This document shows positions 41,624 through 49,745 of a DNA stretch of 64,000 nucleotides, one piece after another; position 1 is the stretch's first letter; each line of letters begins with the position of its first letter. The DNA is from Pseudomonadota bacterium. GTDB taxonomy: Bacteria; Pseudomonadota; Gammaproteobacteria; Steroidobacterales; Steroidobacteraceae. The notes beneath the pieces were generated by a model. The model searched no databases. It had not been told where the DNA came from and saw only the letters and a list, made by a program, of their open reading frames with translations. The position numbers were made by a program, and so were the translations under genes. The DNA lies in assembly GCA_021838635.1 (NCBI GenBank), contig JAKCDC010000013.1, positions 1 through 64,000 on the forward strand, given 5' to 3'.

Positions 41624-43918
41624 TCAGAAGTGCCAGCGCACGCCCAAGATCGGCGTGAACAGCAGCCACGGCGCGCGTGTCTGAGTCAGCATGTACTGGC
41701 CTGATTCGGCGCGGTGCACCGTGTAGTTGTAACAGCAGGTGCTCGCCGCGTCGGTCGCATCGTAGATATCGAGGAACGTCTGCAGCGTGCCGCGGCCGAG
41801 GCGGCGTTGCCAACTCAGGCGCAGATCGAGCGTGAAGAACGACTGCAGGCGCGCGCTGTCGAAGCGGCCGAACGCGAGCTGCACGGCCGCCGGATTACTC
41901 CAGCTCGTCGCCGAAACCTGCAGAGGCGTATAGGGCCAGCCACTGTGCCACGTGAGCGAAGCGGCGACGCTGAACGGTGTGTGGCGCCACAACGCGTTGA
42001 GCTTGACCGCATTCGGCTCATCCCAGGCGCGCGGGATCCACACCCCCGCGATCCGATCCTCGGCACGCGACCAGGCGTAGGACATCGTCGCGCTCAACGC
42101 CCGACTCGGATCGGTCGCGAAACTCAGCTCCACCCCATACATCCGTGAACGCTGCGCGCTGATGTGCAGCTGGTCGACGGCCAACTCGGGCAACAGCGGA
42201 AACGGTGAGAACAGGTAAGCGGTGTAACTGGAGGCGGATCCTTCGTCCTTGTAGTACAGCTCGGCGCGGGCCGCGCTGCGCCCGAGAAAGCGATGATCGA
42301 GACTGAAGTCCGTCTGCGTCACCCGCCGCACGTCCGGAGGATCGAACCGGCCGTTCTCGAGGTGCGGATCGAGCACGTTCGCCTGGGTCTGCTGACCCCA
42401 CCCGAGCCGCGCGGTGGTCCGTGTCGTCAACCGGTAGCGCAGATTGGCTCGCACATTCCACTGCGCATCGGACGGTCCGCCGATGTAATGACGGGCGTTG
42501 CGGCGCACGCCCAGATCGACGGTGGCGCGCGGTGTCGCCTGCCAGCGGACCGATCCGTACAGCGCATACGTGATGGCATGTGCGGCGAGCGTCTCGTTGG
42601 CGAGAGCCAGGCGCGAGGGTTGGAGATCCGGATAGAACGGTGCGAAGAACTGCGCCGAGCCGAACGAGATATCGACCAGCTGCACCCAACTCATCTGCGC
42701 CCCGAGGTGCCAGTACCAGTGCGCCGCCGGCGCAGCGCGCAGCTCCTGGCGCACGGTGTAGACCGCGTGCCAGCTGTGCTCGAACAACGAGCCGGTCACG
42801 ATGTTCGGATCCGCCACCGTGCCGCTGACGTTCTCGTGGGACTGCTCCGCCGAGACCACCGTGGCGCTGCCCAGAGTGGCGCTGAAGCGATGATCGAGCC
42901 GCAGCCAGACATAGTACTCCCCGCCCGAGACGCCTTTGCTCTGCGCACTCTCGCTGCCGAAGTACTTGCGGTGATCATCGATGGCGAGCGCGCCAGCGGC
43001 GATCTGGGTGCGGGCGTTGGCACGCCAAGTCACATGCACAATCAGATCATTGAGCGTCGGGGTACCGACCCCGGAGTTGATCCAACCGACCGGGGCAAAC
43101 TGGTTCTGCAGCCGCAAGTCGGCGAATACCGTGCCGCGCCCGTCGGCAAAGGGCGTGCCGGCCATCGCGCTCGCGCCCTGCTCGGAGAGCTGCAGATCGA
43201 CCGTGCGGCGCGTGATCTGCCGCGGCCGCATGCTCACCACCCCGCCGATCGCATTGCCGTATTTGATGGGCGCAAGTCCGGTCCAGGCGGTGACCGAGTC
43301 GACGGCCATCGGATCGACCGGACTGAACAGACTCTGCAGTTCCTTCAGGTGATACGGCTCGTGCAGCGTCACACCGTCGTAGCGGTACAGGACTTCATCG
43401 TCGCGACTGCCGCGCACGTGCGTGCGCGCCGTGTACCCGGCGGCCGTCGTACCTGGAATGACCTGCAGCGCGCGCACCGCATCGTTGTGCGTCTCGGGTG
43501 AGTTCTCCAGCGCCACGCGCCGCACCGAGCGACTGGAGGAGATACGCGTCTGATATCGGCTGGTCTGCACCACCACCTGATTGAGCGGCGGTTGCGGCAA
43601 ACGGCCCGGCCGAGGGGCCGCCGGACGCTCGGGGGCCGGCACGATGACATAGGTGTCACCGGCCACGCGGCGGGCCGCGAGTCCGAGCGGACCGAGGAGG
43701 GAGCGCAGTTGCTCGAGCGCGGTCGCACCGTGCACCGCGTGGCGGGCCCGCAGCTCCGGCGCAACCACCTGCGAGCTGTAGATGAGACGTATTCCCGTTC
43801 TGGCGATGCGCTGCAGGACCTGAGTGACCAGGGGATGATCCGCTCGTGCGCCCGCCGCCAGGGCGCAGGGGCCGGCTGCGATCAGCAGCGCAACCCACAC
43901 AGGGCTAGAACATCGCAA
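41624..43918 (-). CDS. TonB-dependent receptor with N-terminal STN domain
   Basis: A 764-residue outer-membrane receptor: signal peptide (VWVALLIAAGPCALAAGARA), STN domain (about 28-95: VLQRIARTGIRLIYSSQVV ... ALEQLRSLLGPLGLAARRVAGDTYVIV), plug (VALENSPETHNDAVRALQVIPGT, THVRGSRDDEVLYRYDGVTLHEPYH, VDSVTAWTGLAPIKYGNAIGGVVSM), and a 22-strand barrel ending in a terminal Phe (ILGVRWHF). The STN domain marks it as a signal-transducing receptor working through the FecR and sigma genes just upstream. The ligand is unknown. Confidence 0.92.
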   Translation of the reverse strand: MRCSSPVWVALLIAAGPCALAAGARADHPLVTQVLQRIARTGIRLIYSSQVVAPELRARHAVHGATALEQLRSLLGPLGLAARRVAGDTYVIVPAPERPAAPRPGRLPQPPLNQVVVQTSRYQTRISSSRSVRRVALENSPETHNDAVRALQVIPGTTAAGYTARTHVRGSRDDEVLYRYDGVTLHEPYHLKELQSLFSPVDPMAVDSVTAWTGLAPIKYGNAIGGVVSMRPRQITRRTVDLQLSEQGASAMAGTPFADGRGTVFADLRLQNQFAPVGWINSGVGTPTLNDLIVHVTWRANARTQIAAGALAIDDHRKYFGSESAQSKGVSGGEYYVWLRLDHRFSATLGSATVVSAEQSHENVSGTVADPNIVTGSLFEHSWHAVYTVRQELRAAPAAHWYWHLGAQMSWVQLVDISFGSAQFFAPFYPDLQPSRLALANETLAAHAITYALYGSVRWQATPRATVDLGVRRNARHYIGGPSDAQWNVRANLRYRLTTRTTARLGWGQQTQANVLDPHLENGRFDPPDVRRVTQTDFSLDHRFLGRSAARAELYYKDEGSASSYTAYLFSPFPLLPELAVDQLHISAQRSRMYGVELSFATDPSRALSATMSYAWSRAEDRIAGVWIPRAWDEPNAVKLNALWRHTPFSVAASLTWHSGWPYTPLQVSATSWSNPAAVQLAFGRFDSARLQSFFTLDLRLSWQRRLGRGTLQTFLDIYDATDAASTCCYNYTVHRAESGQYMLTQTRAPWLLFTPILGVRWHF

Positions 43919-43937
43919 TCAGTACCGCCGTCTTGCT

Positions 43938-44957
43938 TCAGCTGCCTCGGCTCGTGGGACTCGGCATGCGGATCCGCAATTCGCCGGGAACCTTCGTATC
44001 ATATTCGAAGCGTGTCGTTGCCATGATGGCCACCAACGCCTGACTCGGCGTCAACCCCGCGATGCTCCCCGACAACCGAGTGTGGCGCACCGCGTTGGCC
44101 GTGCCGCGACCGACCAGCACCAGCCGCAATCCCATCTCGTGGGCATACCAATCGAGAAATGCCGACAGCGGTCGACCGTCGATCGGCAGATCCGGCACCA
44201 GCGCATCCACCCACGCCCACTGCGGACCGTAGGGACTCACCGCCCGGCGCTGCACCTGCCCCCCGCGGAGCACATCGACTTCCTGACCCGCGATCAGATG
44301 CTGCACTTTTCCGGAGACATCCCTCACCCGCACCTGGCCGCTGCGCACGCTGACCGCCATCGCCGCGGAATCCACCCGGACCTGGAACTGCGTGCCCAGG
44401 TGCGAGATCCAGCCGAACGGCGTGTTGACGATCAACGGCGGCGCGTCGCGGGCCGACTCGCTCGTTTCCACGTACATCCGTCCGGCCGCGAGCCGGACCT
44501 CGCCGCCCGGACCGATCCGCAGGCGGCTGTTCGGTCCGAGGCGCATCGAGTCGGCCGCCACGGTCATCAGCACGAATCCGTTGCTCGCGGTCTGCACGGT
44601 CGTCCCGCTCGGCAGATGGGTGCCGGCGGCGATCAGCCGCTGCTCGGGCCGCGCCTGCACTGTCACGTCACCGCGCACCGCGACCAGTGTGGCATCGGCC
44701 GGCGCCCGCACCGCGCGCCGGTTCAGGCCGATCCAGAACAGCCCGGCGGTCAGTACCACCAGGGCGGCCGCCGCGGCGAACGCGCGCACGCCCCGGCGCA
44801 GACGGCGCTGCGCGGTGGCCTGCTGCCAGGCCTGCTCGACCGCGGCGCGCACCTGCTGCTCGAGCGGCGCCGCCGGCGCCGGCCGCGGACCGGCCTCGGC
44901 GATCATGCGCGCAATCTGGTCCTGCCCGTGCGTTCGCGGGTCTCGCTCACTCGTCAT
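43938..44957 (-). CDS. FecR-family anti-sigma regulator
   Basis: A 339-residue inner-membrane protein: cytoplasmic N-terminus with sigma-binding region, one membrane helix (AFAAAAALVVLTAGLFWIGL), then the periplasmic FecR domain (GDVTVQARPEQRLIAAGTHLPSGTTVQTA, PNSRLRIGPGGEVRLAAGRMYVET, PLIVNTPFGWISHLGTQFQVRV, VRSGQVRVRD, LIAGQEVDV) and a C-terminal STN-like segment (FLDWYAHEMGLRLVLV ... LTPSQALVAIMATTRFEYD). It senses the receptor state and controls the sigma factor encoded upstream, with which it overlaps by four bases. Confidence 0.9.
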   Translation of the reverse strand: MTSERDPRTHGQDQIARMIAEAGPRPAPAAPLEQQVRAAVEQAWQQATAQRRLRRGVRAFAAAAALVVLTAGLFWIGLNRRAVRAPADATLVAVRGDVTVQARPEQRLIAAGTHLPSGTTVQTASNGFVLMTVAADSMRLGPNSRLRIGPGGEVRLAAGRMYVETSESARDAPPLIVNTPFGWISHLGTQFQVRVDSAAMAVSVRSGQVRVRDVSGKVQHLIAGQEVDVLRGGQVQRRAVSPYGPQWAWVDALVPDLPIDGRPLSAFLDWYAHEMGLRLVLVGRGTANAVRHTRLSGSIAGLTPSQALVAIMATTRFEYDTKVPGELRIRMPSPTSRGS

Positions 44958-45559
44958 GGTGCTCCCCCGGGACTCGGTAACAGCGTGCTGCCCACGTCCC
45001 GGAACGCCTGCCGAGCGCGGGCGAGCAGGGACTGAACGGCGATGACGCTGACGCCCAGTCGCGTCGCGATCGCTTCCATCGACAGATCTTCGAGGTATTT
45101 CAGCTCAAGCACCTGGGCGTAATGGCTGGGCAGGTAATCGAGCGCCGCATGCACGCGCGCAGCCAGATCGTCCCGATGTGCCACGGCGTCCGGCTCGCCG
45201 GCCGCATCGGCCGGAATCGACTCGAGGATGCCGCGGCTGTGCGGATCGTCCTCCAGTTCGACCAGCCGATGGACGTAGGTCTGTTCGCGCCGCAGCCGGC
45301 TCAGATGATCGGACAGCTCACGGCGGGTAATCTGGCACAGCCAGGTGAACAGGCTCGCCTCGCCGCGGTAGGTCTCCAAGCGCCGCACGCCGCGCGTGAG
45401 CGCCGCCTGCACGATGTCGCGTGCCGCTTCCTGATCGTCATTGACGCGCCGCAGCGTGAAGCGGAACAGACGGGGAAAATAATCGGCGAAAAACTCGTTG
45501 AATGCCGCGCCGTCCCGCGACATCAATCGCTCTGCGAGTTTTCGATCCTCTTCGTGCAT
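44954..45559 (-). CDS. ECF-family RNA polymerase sigma factor
   Basis: A 201-residue ECF sigma: region 2 (FNEFFADYFPRLFRFTLRRVNDDQEAARDIVQAALTRGVRRLETYRGEASLFTWLCQITRRELSDHLSR, with the typical F-TWL-I-R motif) and region 4 (LDYLPSHYAQVLELKYLEDLSMEAIATRLGVSVIAVQSLLARARQAFRD). It is complete, unlike the truncated sigma at 2692. The stop overlaps the FecR ATG. The three genes form a cell-surface signalling unit. Confidence 0.92.
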   Translation of the reverse strand: MHEEDRKLAERLMSRDGAAFNEFFADYFPRLFRFTLRRVNDDQEAARDIVQAALTRGVRRLETYRGEASLFTWLCQITRRELSDHLSRLRREQTYVHRLVELEDDPHSRGILESIPADAAGEPDAVAHRDDLAARVHAALDYLPSHYAQVLELKYLEDLSMEAIATRLGVSVIAVQSLLARARQAFRDVGSTLLPSPGGAP

Positions 45560-45636
45560 CAGCCGGCGCCCGCGACGGGTTGCGATGATGCTATTAGAGG
45601 GGGGCGCGGCGGTAAATCAATCGCCCGGCGGGCGCT

Positions 45637-45798
45637 TCAGCCGAGCCAGTGGTCGAAGAGTTTGCGTCCCCAGTACATCCCGAAGCCGCTGCCGACGCAG
45701 CTGAGCACAATGGCCGTTCCCATGCCCACGTAGGCGCCCAGGGCCCAGCCCACGGAGCCGAGCACGGTGGTGCCGATGAACGAAAACGTTCCGCGCAT
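45637..45798 (-). CDS. 53-residue glycine-rich membrane protein
   Basis: The ORF MRGTFSFIGTTVLGSVGWALG-AYVGMGTAIVLSCVGSGFGMYW-GRKLFDHWLG has two short hydrophobic segments with a glycine-zipper pattern (GxxxG spacing), a basic cap before the last helix end, and a short C-terminal tail. AGAGCGATC and similar sequence precede the ATG without a strong Shine-Dalgarno. Similar tiny proteins with two glycine-zipper helices are widespread in proteobacteria; function unknown. It lies between the sigma factor and the MocR gene on the same strand, 72 bases after the MocR stop. Confidence 0.75.
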   Translation of the reverse strand: MRGTFSFIGTTVLGSVGWALGAYVGMGTAIVLSCVGSGFGMYWGRKLFDHWLG

Positions 45799-45870
45799 GA
45801 TCGCTCTTTAATACTCCGGGGCCGCGGGGCGCGCCAGGAACTGTGCCACGAAATGCCGGCCTGCCCGGCC

Positions 45871-47307
45871 TCACAGCGCGGCGCGCAACTGCCCGATGGC
45901 CTCGGCAAACTCCTGCTCCTCGTAGGACGCGAACGCCAGGCGTAAGTTCGGCCGTACCGCCTCGTCATAGGCATAGTGTCGGCCGGTGAGCACCTGCCAG
46001 CCCCGCCCCTGCAGGCGCTGCGCCCAGGCCTCCACGTCGATGCCCGCGGCCGCCTGCGCCCAGAGTGTCATGCCGCCCGAGGGAGGGGTGAAGCAGAGCG
46101 ATCCCTTAAGCTCACGTTCCAGCACACTCACGCCCTGGTCGCGCCGCGCCCGATAGGCGCGCCGGGCGCGCTGCACGTGCCGCTGCAGCTCGCCGCGCTC
46201 GAGCAAATCCGCCACCGCGCACTCCACGGCGTGATCGCCCTGGCGGTCGATGCCGGTGCGCAGCGCGGTGAGGAGCCGCGGCAGCGGCGGGGGCGCCAGC
46301 AGGTAGCCCAGGCGCACCCCCGGGGCAAGCACCTTCGCCAGCGTCCCGACGTACAGCACCACCCCGGCGCGATCGGCGCTTGCCATGGGCAGGACCGGCC
46401 GGCCGTCGTAGTGAAACTCGTGATCGTAATCATCCTCGATGATTGCGAACCGCTTGCGCCGGGCGAGCTCGAGCAGGGCCATGCGCCGCGGAGCACTGAG
46501 AGTCACGGTGGTCGGATACTGATGATGCGGGGTGACGTAGACGGCGCGCAGCGCCGTGCGTTCGGCGAGGGCCTCGAGGGCGGCGACGTCCAGGCCCCCA
46601 GCATCGAGCGGCACCGCCGCGAGCGCCGCCCCGTGTTGGCGGAACACGCGCCACGCGGGCCGGTAGCCGAGCGCCTCCACCGCCACGGTATCGCCGGGCC
46701 GCAGCAGCGCGCGGGCCGCCAGCTCGAGCGCCATCTGGCTGCCGGAGGTCACCACGAGGTGCGCGGCATCGGCCGCAATGGCGCGTCGCGAGCGCAGCAG
46801 CTCGACGAGCGCGGCGCGCAACCGCGGATGGCCTTGCGGATGACCGTAGGCGAGCAGATCCGCTGCGCTGTGGCGCAGCACCCGCCGATACGCGCGCGTG
46901 AGCTCGCCCACCGGTGCGAGTCGCACGTCCGGCGCGCCCTCGCTCAAGGGCCGCAGCCGCCCCCGCGGCGTCTCGGCGTTTCGCCCGTCCGCTGCGCGCA
47001 CCTCGAACCCGGCCGACCCCGCGCTGCTGACCGGGTTCGGGCCGGTGCGCCGCAGTCGCTGCGGCGTTCGCGGCACCGAGTGCGCAATGAACGTCCCGCG
47101 GGCCCGTTGCGGCTCAGTCCAGCCCTCTGCGGCCAGCTGCTCGTAGGCTGCAATCACGGTGTTGCGATGAACGTGCAGCTGGCGCGCCAGCGTGCGGCTG
47201 CCGGGCAACCTCGCCCCCGGCCGCAACCGACCGCGACGCACCTCCGCGGCGATGGCGCGGGCGATACGGCGCGCCAGCGGCTCGGTGTCCGCCTCGTCCA
47301 AGCTCAA
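45871..47307 (-). CDS. MocR-type GntR/aminotransferase transcriptional regulator
   Basis: A 478-residue protein: GntR winged-HTH (IARAIAAEVRRGRLRPGARLPGSRTLARQLHVHRNTVIAAYEQLAAEGW) joined to a PLP-binding aminotransferase-like domain with SEGAPDVRLAPV, VVTSGSQMALELAARALLRPGD, YVTPHHQYPTTVTLS, IIEDDYDHEFHY and the PLP-lysine region YVGTLAKVLAPGVRLGYLL. It is the PdxR group. It is divergent from a split-barrel flavoprotein gene and a direct repeat AACTGGYC lies between them, so that gene is the probable target, with pyridoxal phosphate as likely cofactor. Confidence 0.92.
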   Translation of the reverse strand: MSLDEADTEPLARRIARAIAAEVRRGRLRPGARLPGSRTLARQLHVHRNTVIAAYEQLAAEGWTEPQRARGTFIAHSVPRTPQRLRRTGPNPVSSAGSAGFEVRAADGRNAETPRGRLRPLSEGAPDVRLAPVGELTRAYRRVLRHSAADLLAYGHPQGHPRLRAALVELLRSRRAIAADAAHLVVTSGSQMALELAARALLRPGDTVAVEALGYRPAWRVFRQHGAALAAVPLDAGGLDVAALEALAERTALRAVYVTPHHQYPTTVTLSAPRRMALLELARRKRFAIIEDDYDHEFHYDGRPVLPMASADRAGVVLYVGTLAKVLAPGVRLGYLLAPPPLPRLLTALRTGIDRQGDHAVECAVADLLERGELQRHVQRARRAYRARRDQGVSVLERELKGSLCFTPPSGGMTLWAQAAAGIDVEAWAQRLQGRGWQVLTGRHYAYDEAVRPNLRLAFASYEEQEFAEAIGQLRAAL

Positions 47308-47325
47308 GACGATCTCCCACCGTGC

Positions 47326-47356
47326 AACTGGTCTATTTATTTTCAGATAACTGGCC
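47326..47356. promoter_or_regulatory. Direct-repeat operator for the MocR regulator
   Basis: AACTGGTC (47326-47333) and AACTGGCC (47349-47356) are direct repeats spaced 23 bases start to start, about two helical turns, in the divergent gap between the MocR and split-barrel genes. MocR regulators are known to bind such tandem repeats. Confidence 0.65.
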
Positions 47357-47415
47357 CTTTGCGACAGACCATTCTACGGCCACCCTGTCCGTCCCGACAG
47401 CCCGCAGGAGCGCCG

Positions 47416-48072
47416 ATGAGTACGCTGACCGTCACCCCCCGAACCCGCCTGGTACGCCGGCCCGATCGAGGGTCCTTCGACCGAGCGACCGTCCACGCCA
47501 TCCTCGATGAGGCCCTGATCTGCCACGTCGGCTTCGAGGTCGACGGTCAGCCCTACGTGCTGCCGACGGTCTACGTGCGCATCGAGGAGCATCTCTACGT
47601 GCACGGGTCGGTCGGCAGCCGCATGCTGCGCTCGCTGCGCGAGGGGGCACAGGTGTGCGTCACGGTGACTCTGCTCGATGGCCTGGTTCTCGCCCGCTCG
47701 GCGTTTCACCACTCCATGAACTACCGCTCCGTGGTGCTCCTCGGCCGCGCGCAGGAAGTGACTGAACTGCCGGAGAAGCGTCGGGCGTTCGATGCACTCC
47801 TCGAGCACATCGCCCCCGGCCGCAGCCGCGAGGTGCGCCCCGCAGATGACCTGGAGACCCGGGCCACCACCGTGTTGCGCCTGCCGATCGAGGAGGCCTC
47901 GGCCAAGATCCGCACCGGTCCACCGATAGACGATGAGCGCGACTATGCGCTCGGCTGTTGGGCCGGAGTCGTACCGCTGGCGCTCACGGCCGCTCAGCCG
48001 ATTGCCGATCCGGCGCTGCCCGCGGCGATCCCACTGCCGCCCTCGCTGCAACCCTACCGACGGCTGCGCTGA
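47416..48072 (+). CDS. Pyridoxamine 5'-phosphate oxidase-family (FMN split-barrel) protein
   Basis: A 218-residue protein: PDRGSFDRATVHAILDEALICHVGFEVDGQPYVLPTVYVRIEEHLYVHGSVGSRMLRSL, VCVTVTLLDGLVLARSAFHHSMNYRSVVLLGRAQEV, and IRTGPPIDDERDYALGCWAGVVPL, hallmarks of the PPOX/flavin split-barrel superfamily. GGAG lies upstream of the ATG at a good distance. Its divergent arrangement with a MocR regulator is a recurrent pairing. It probably binds FMN or F420; a catalytic role in PLP metabolism or nitro-reduction is possible but not shown. Confidence 0.88.
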   Translation: MSTLTVTPRTRLVRRPDRGSFDRATVHAILDEALICHVGFEVDGQPYVLPTVYVRIEEHLYVHGSVGSRMLRSLREGAQVCVTVTLLDGLVLARSAFHHSMNYRSVVLLGRAQEVTELPEKRRAFDALLEHIAPGRSREVRPADDLETRATTVLRLPIEEASAKIRTGPPIDDERDYALGCWAGVVPLALTAAQPIADPALPAAIPLPPSLQPYRRLR

Positions 48073-48081
48073 CAGGTCCGT

Positions 48082-48537
48082 TCACGGCGCGCTGCCGAGC
48101 TCAGTCACCAGCGTGCTCAGCAGCGGCGCGATGCGGCGCAGTTCGTCCCGGTGCGCAGCCGACAGCCCGGCCAGGGTGCGCTCGGCATTGGCCGTCAGCA
48201 CGAGAATCGCACGCCGGCGGTCACCCGGGTCGGTGCGCCGGCGCAGATAGCCGCTGCTCACCATGCGGTCGACCAGCTCGACTGCACTGTGGTGGCGGAT
48301 CACGAGCCGGTCAGCCAAGTCGCCGACGGTCATCGGCACCCCGCCCGGAGCGCCCTTGATGGCGAGCAGTGCCTGGTGCTGGCGCGGTGCCAGACCGGCC
48401 GCCGTCGCCGCCGTGGCGCTGAATGCCAGGAATCGCGCCAGCACGTGGCGGAACTGCGCCAGCAGCTGGTAATCCGCGAGCGACAGCTCGCGCGCGCCCG
48501 AGCGCTCTGCCGCCGATCCGCTTGCGCTAGGGGACAT
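48082..48537 (-). CDS. MarR-family transcriptional regulator
   Basis: A 151-residue winged-HTH regulator: LSLADYQLLAQFRHVLARFL, LAPRQHQALLAIKGAPGGVPMTVGDLADRLVIRHHSAVELVDRMVSSGYLRRRTDPGDRRRAILVLT, with the RRRxxPxDRR wing. It is convergent with the split-barrel gene, nine bases from its stop. Its ligand and targets are unknown; the GNAT gene upstream is 78 bases away and on the same strand. Confidence 0.9.
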   Translation of the reverse strand: MSPSASGSAAERSGARELSLADYQLLAQFRHVLARFLAFSATAATAAGLAPRQHQALLAIKGAPGGVPMTVGDLADRLVIRHHSAVELVDRMVSSGYLRRRTDPGDRRRAILVLTANAERTLAGLSAAHRDELRRIAPLLSTLVTELGSAP

Positions 48538-48615
48538 GGGACACTCCGCTCTGGTGAACTCGCACAGGACCGCATCGAGCGCACCGCCTACGCCTACCGG
48601 GCGGTGCGTGCCTCA

Positions 48616-49134
48616 TTATTCCTTCCCGGCCGGTGTCCCACGTAGGTAGATGTCCGGATCAAGCCGCTCCATGTGCCGCTCGGGATGGGCCACCGGCCGA
48701 AAGCCGAACTGCGCGTAAAGACTCTGAGCATCGTGCGTCACCAACGACCAGCGCCGCAGTCCCTGCAGCCGCGGGTGCTCAAGCGCCGCGCGCATCATCG
48801 CCTTGGACAAACCGCGGCCGCGATGCGCCTCGAGCACGTAAACGTCCGAGACGTAGCAGAAGATCGTGTAATCGCTGACCAACCGGCACAGCCCCACCTG
48901 GGCGCCATCCGGGGCGTACAGTCCGATGCACAACGAGGCCTGCAGGGCGCGCCGGACGATCTCCACGGGGATGTTCTTCGCCCAGTACGAACGGCACAGA
49001 TACGCATGCACCGCATCGACATCGAGACGGGCCGGATCGTCCGAGAGGACATAGCCGTCCACGCATGCCAGTACCCCCGCCTGCGGTTGCGCCTGCGCTG
49101 CGATCATCGGCTGCGCCTCAGACCCAGAGGTCAT
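48616..49134 (-). CDS. GNAT-family acetyltransferase
   Basis: About 172 residues with the GNAT core: LCIGLYAPDGAQVGLCRLVSDYTIFCYVSDVYVLEAHRGRGLSKAMMRAALEHPRLQGLRRWSLVTHDAQSLYAQFGF. The RGRGLS acetyl-CoA loop and the YAQFGF end are typical of the YhhY-like group. ATG 49134 overlaps the cupin stop by 17 bases; ATG 49107 is another possibility. Substrate unknown; it appears to be co-transcribed with the cupin gene. Confidence 0.87.
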   Translation of the reverse strand: MTSGSEAQPMIAAQAQPQAGVLACVDGYVLSDDPARLDVDAVHAYLCRSYWAKNIPVEIVRRALQASLCIGLYAPDGAQVGLCRLVSDYTIFCYVSDVYVLEAHRGRGLSKAMMRAALEHPRLQGLRRWSLVTHDAQSLYAQFGFRPVAHPERHMERLDPDIYLRGTPAGKE

Positions 49135-49483
49135 TCTGCGCCGTCCGCGGGCCGCCCTCACACCCGGTATTGAGCACTCCGCGCGGCTCGATCAGCAGCA
49201 CCTGGGTTTCCTCCAGCGCCGAGGGTTTGTGCCGGCGCCCCTTCGGCACGACGTACAGGTCGCCCGCACCGAGCTCGACACTCTCCCCCTCCAGATCGAT
49301 CCGCAGCCGCCCGTGGAGCACCAGAAACGCCTCATCGGTGTCCGGATGATCGTGCCAGATGAACTCCCCCTGCAGACGCACCAGCTTGAACTGGTAGTCG
49401 TTGAGCTGCGCGACGACCCGCGGCGACCACAGTTGCGTGATCTGCTCGAACTTACTGCGAAGATTGATGGCCTGAGCGCCCAT
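49118..49483 (-). CDS. Small cupin-domain protein
   Basis: A 121-residue cupin: YQFKLVRLQGEFIWHDHPDTDEAFLVLHGRLRIDLEGESVELGAGDLYVVPKGRRHKPSALEETQVLLIEP. The first motif HxH(x)nE is present (HDHPDTDE), as is the later histidine (RRHKP), so metal binding is likely. Proteins of this group include mannose-6-phosphate-isomerase-like cupins of unknown function. The ATG at 49483 gives the family N-terminus. The neighbouring GNAT gene overlaps its end. Confidence 0.87.
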   Translation of the reverse strand: MGAQAINLRSKFEQITQLWSPRVVAQLNDYQFKLVRLQGEFIWHDHPDTDEAFLVLHGRLRIDLEGESVELGAGDLYVVPKGRRHKPSALEETQVLLIEPRGVLNTGCEGGPRTAQNDLWV

Positions 49484-49745
49484 GCTATCCCACCCTGCGG
49501 CCGTGCGGGCCGGCAAAGGTCCTACCGTAGCAAGAGCTCCGTGCCGGAAACAACCCCCCGCCCCCGCAGCACAGGCGCGACGCGGGACGGACGCGCCGCT
49601 GGGGCGCAACCCGAGGGCACCCGGACCCGCTCACAACACCACGGCATACACCACGACAAACTTGTTGGATGTTGCAATAAAACGGTAACGCGCACGCATT
49701 ACACTTCATCTCAACGGTAATACAGCCGCCGCAGCGTGTGACAAC

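Noticed and set aside
45976-48072. 698-residue plus-strand open frame across MocR and the split-barrel gene
   Set aside because: Only its last 218 residues are a real protein (start 47416); the rest is antisense to MocR.
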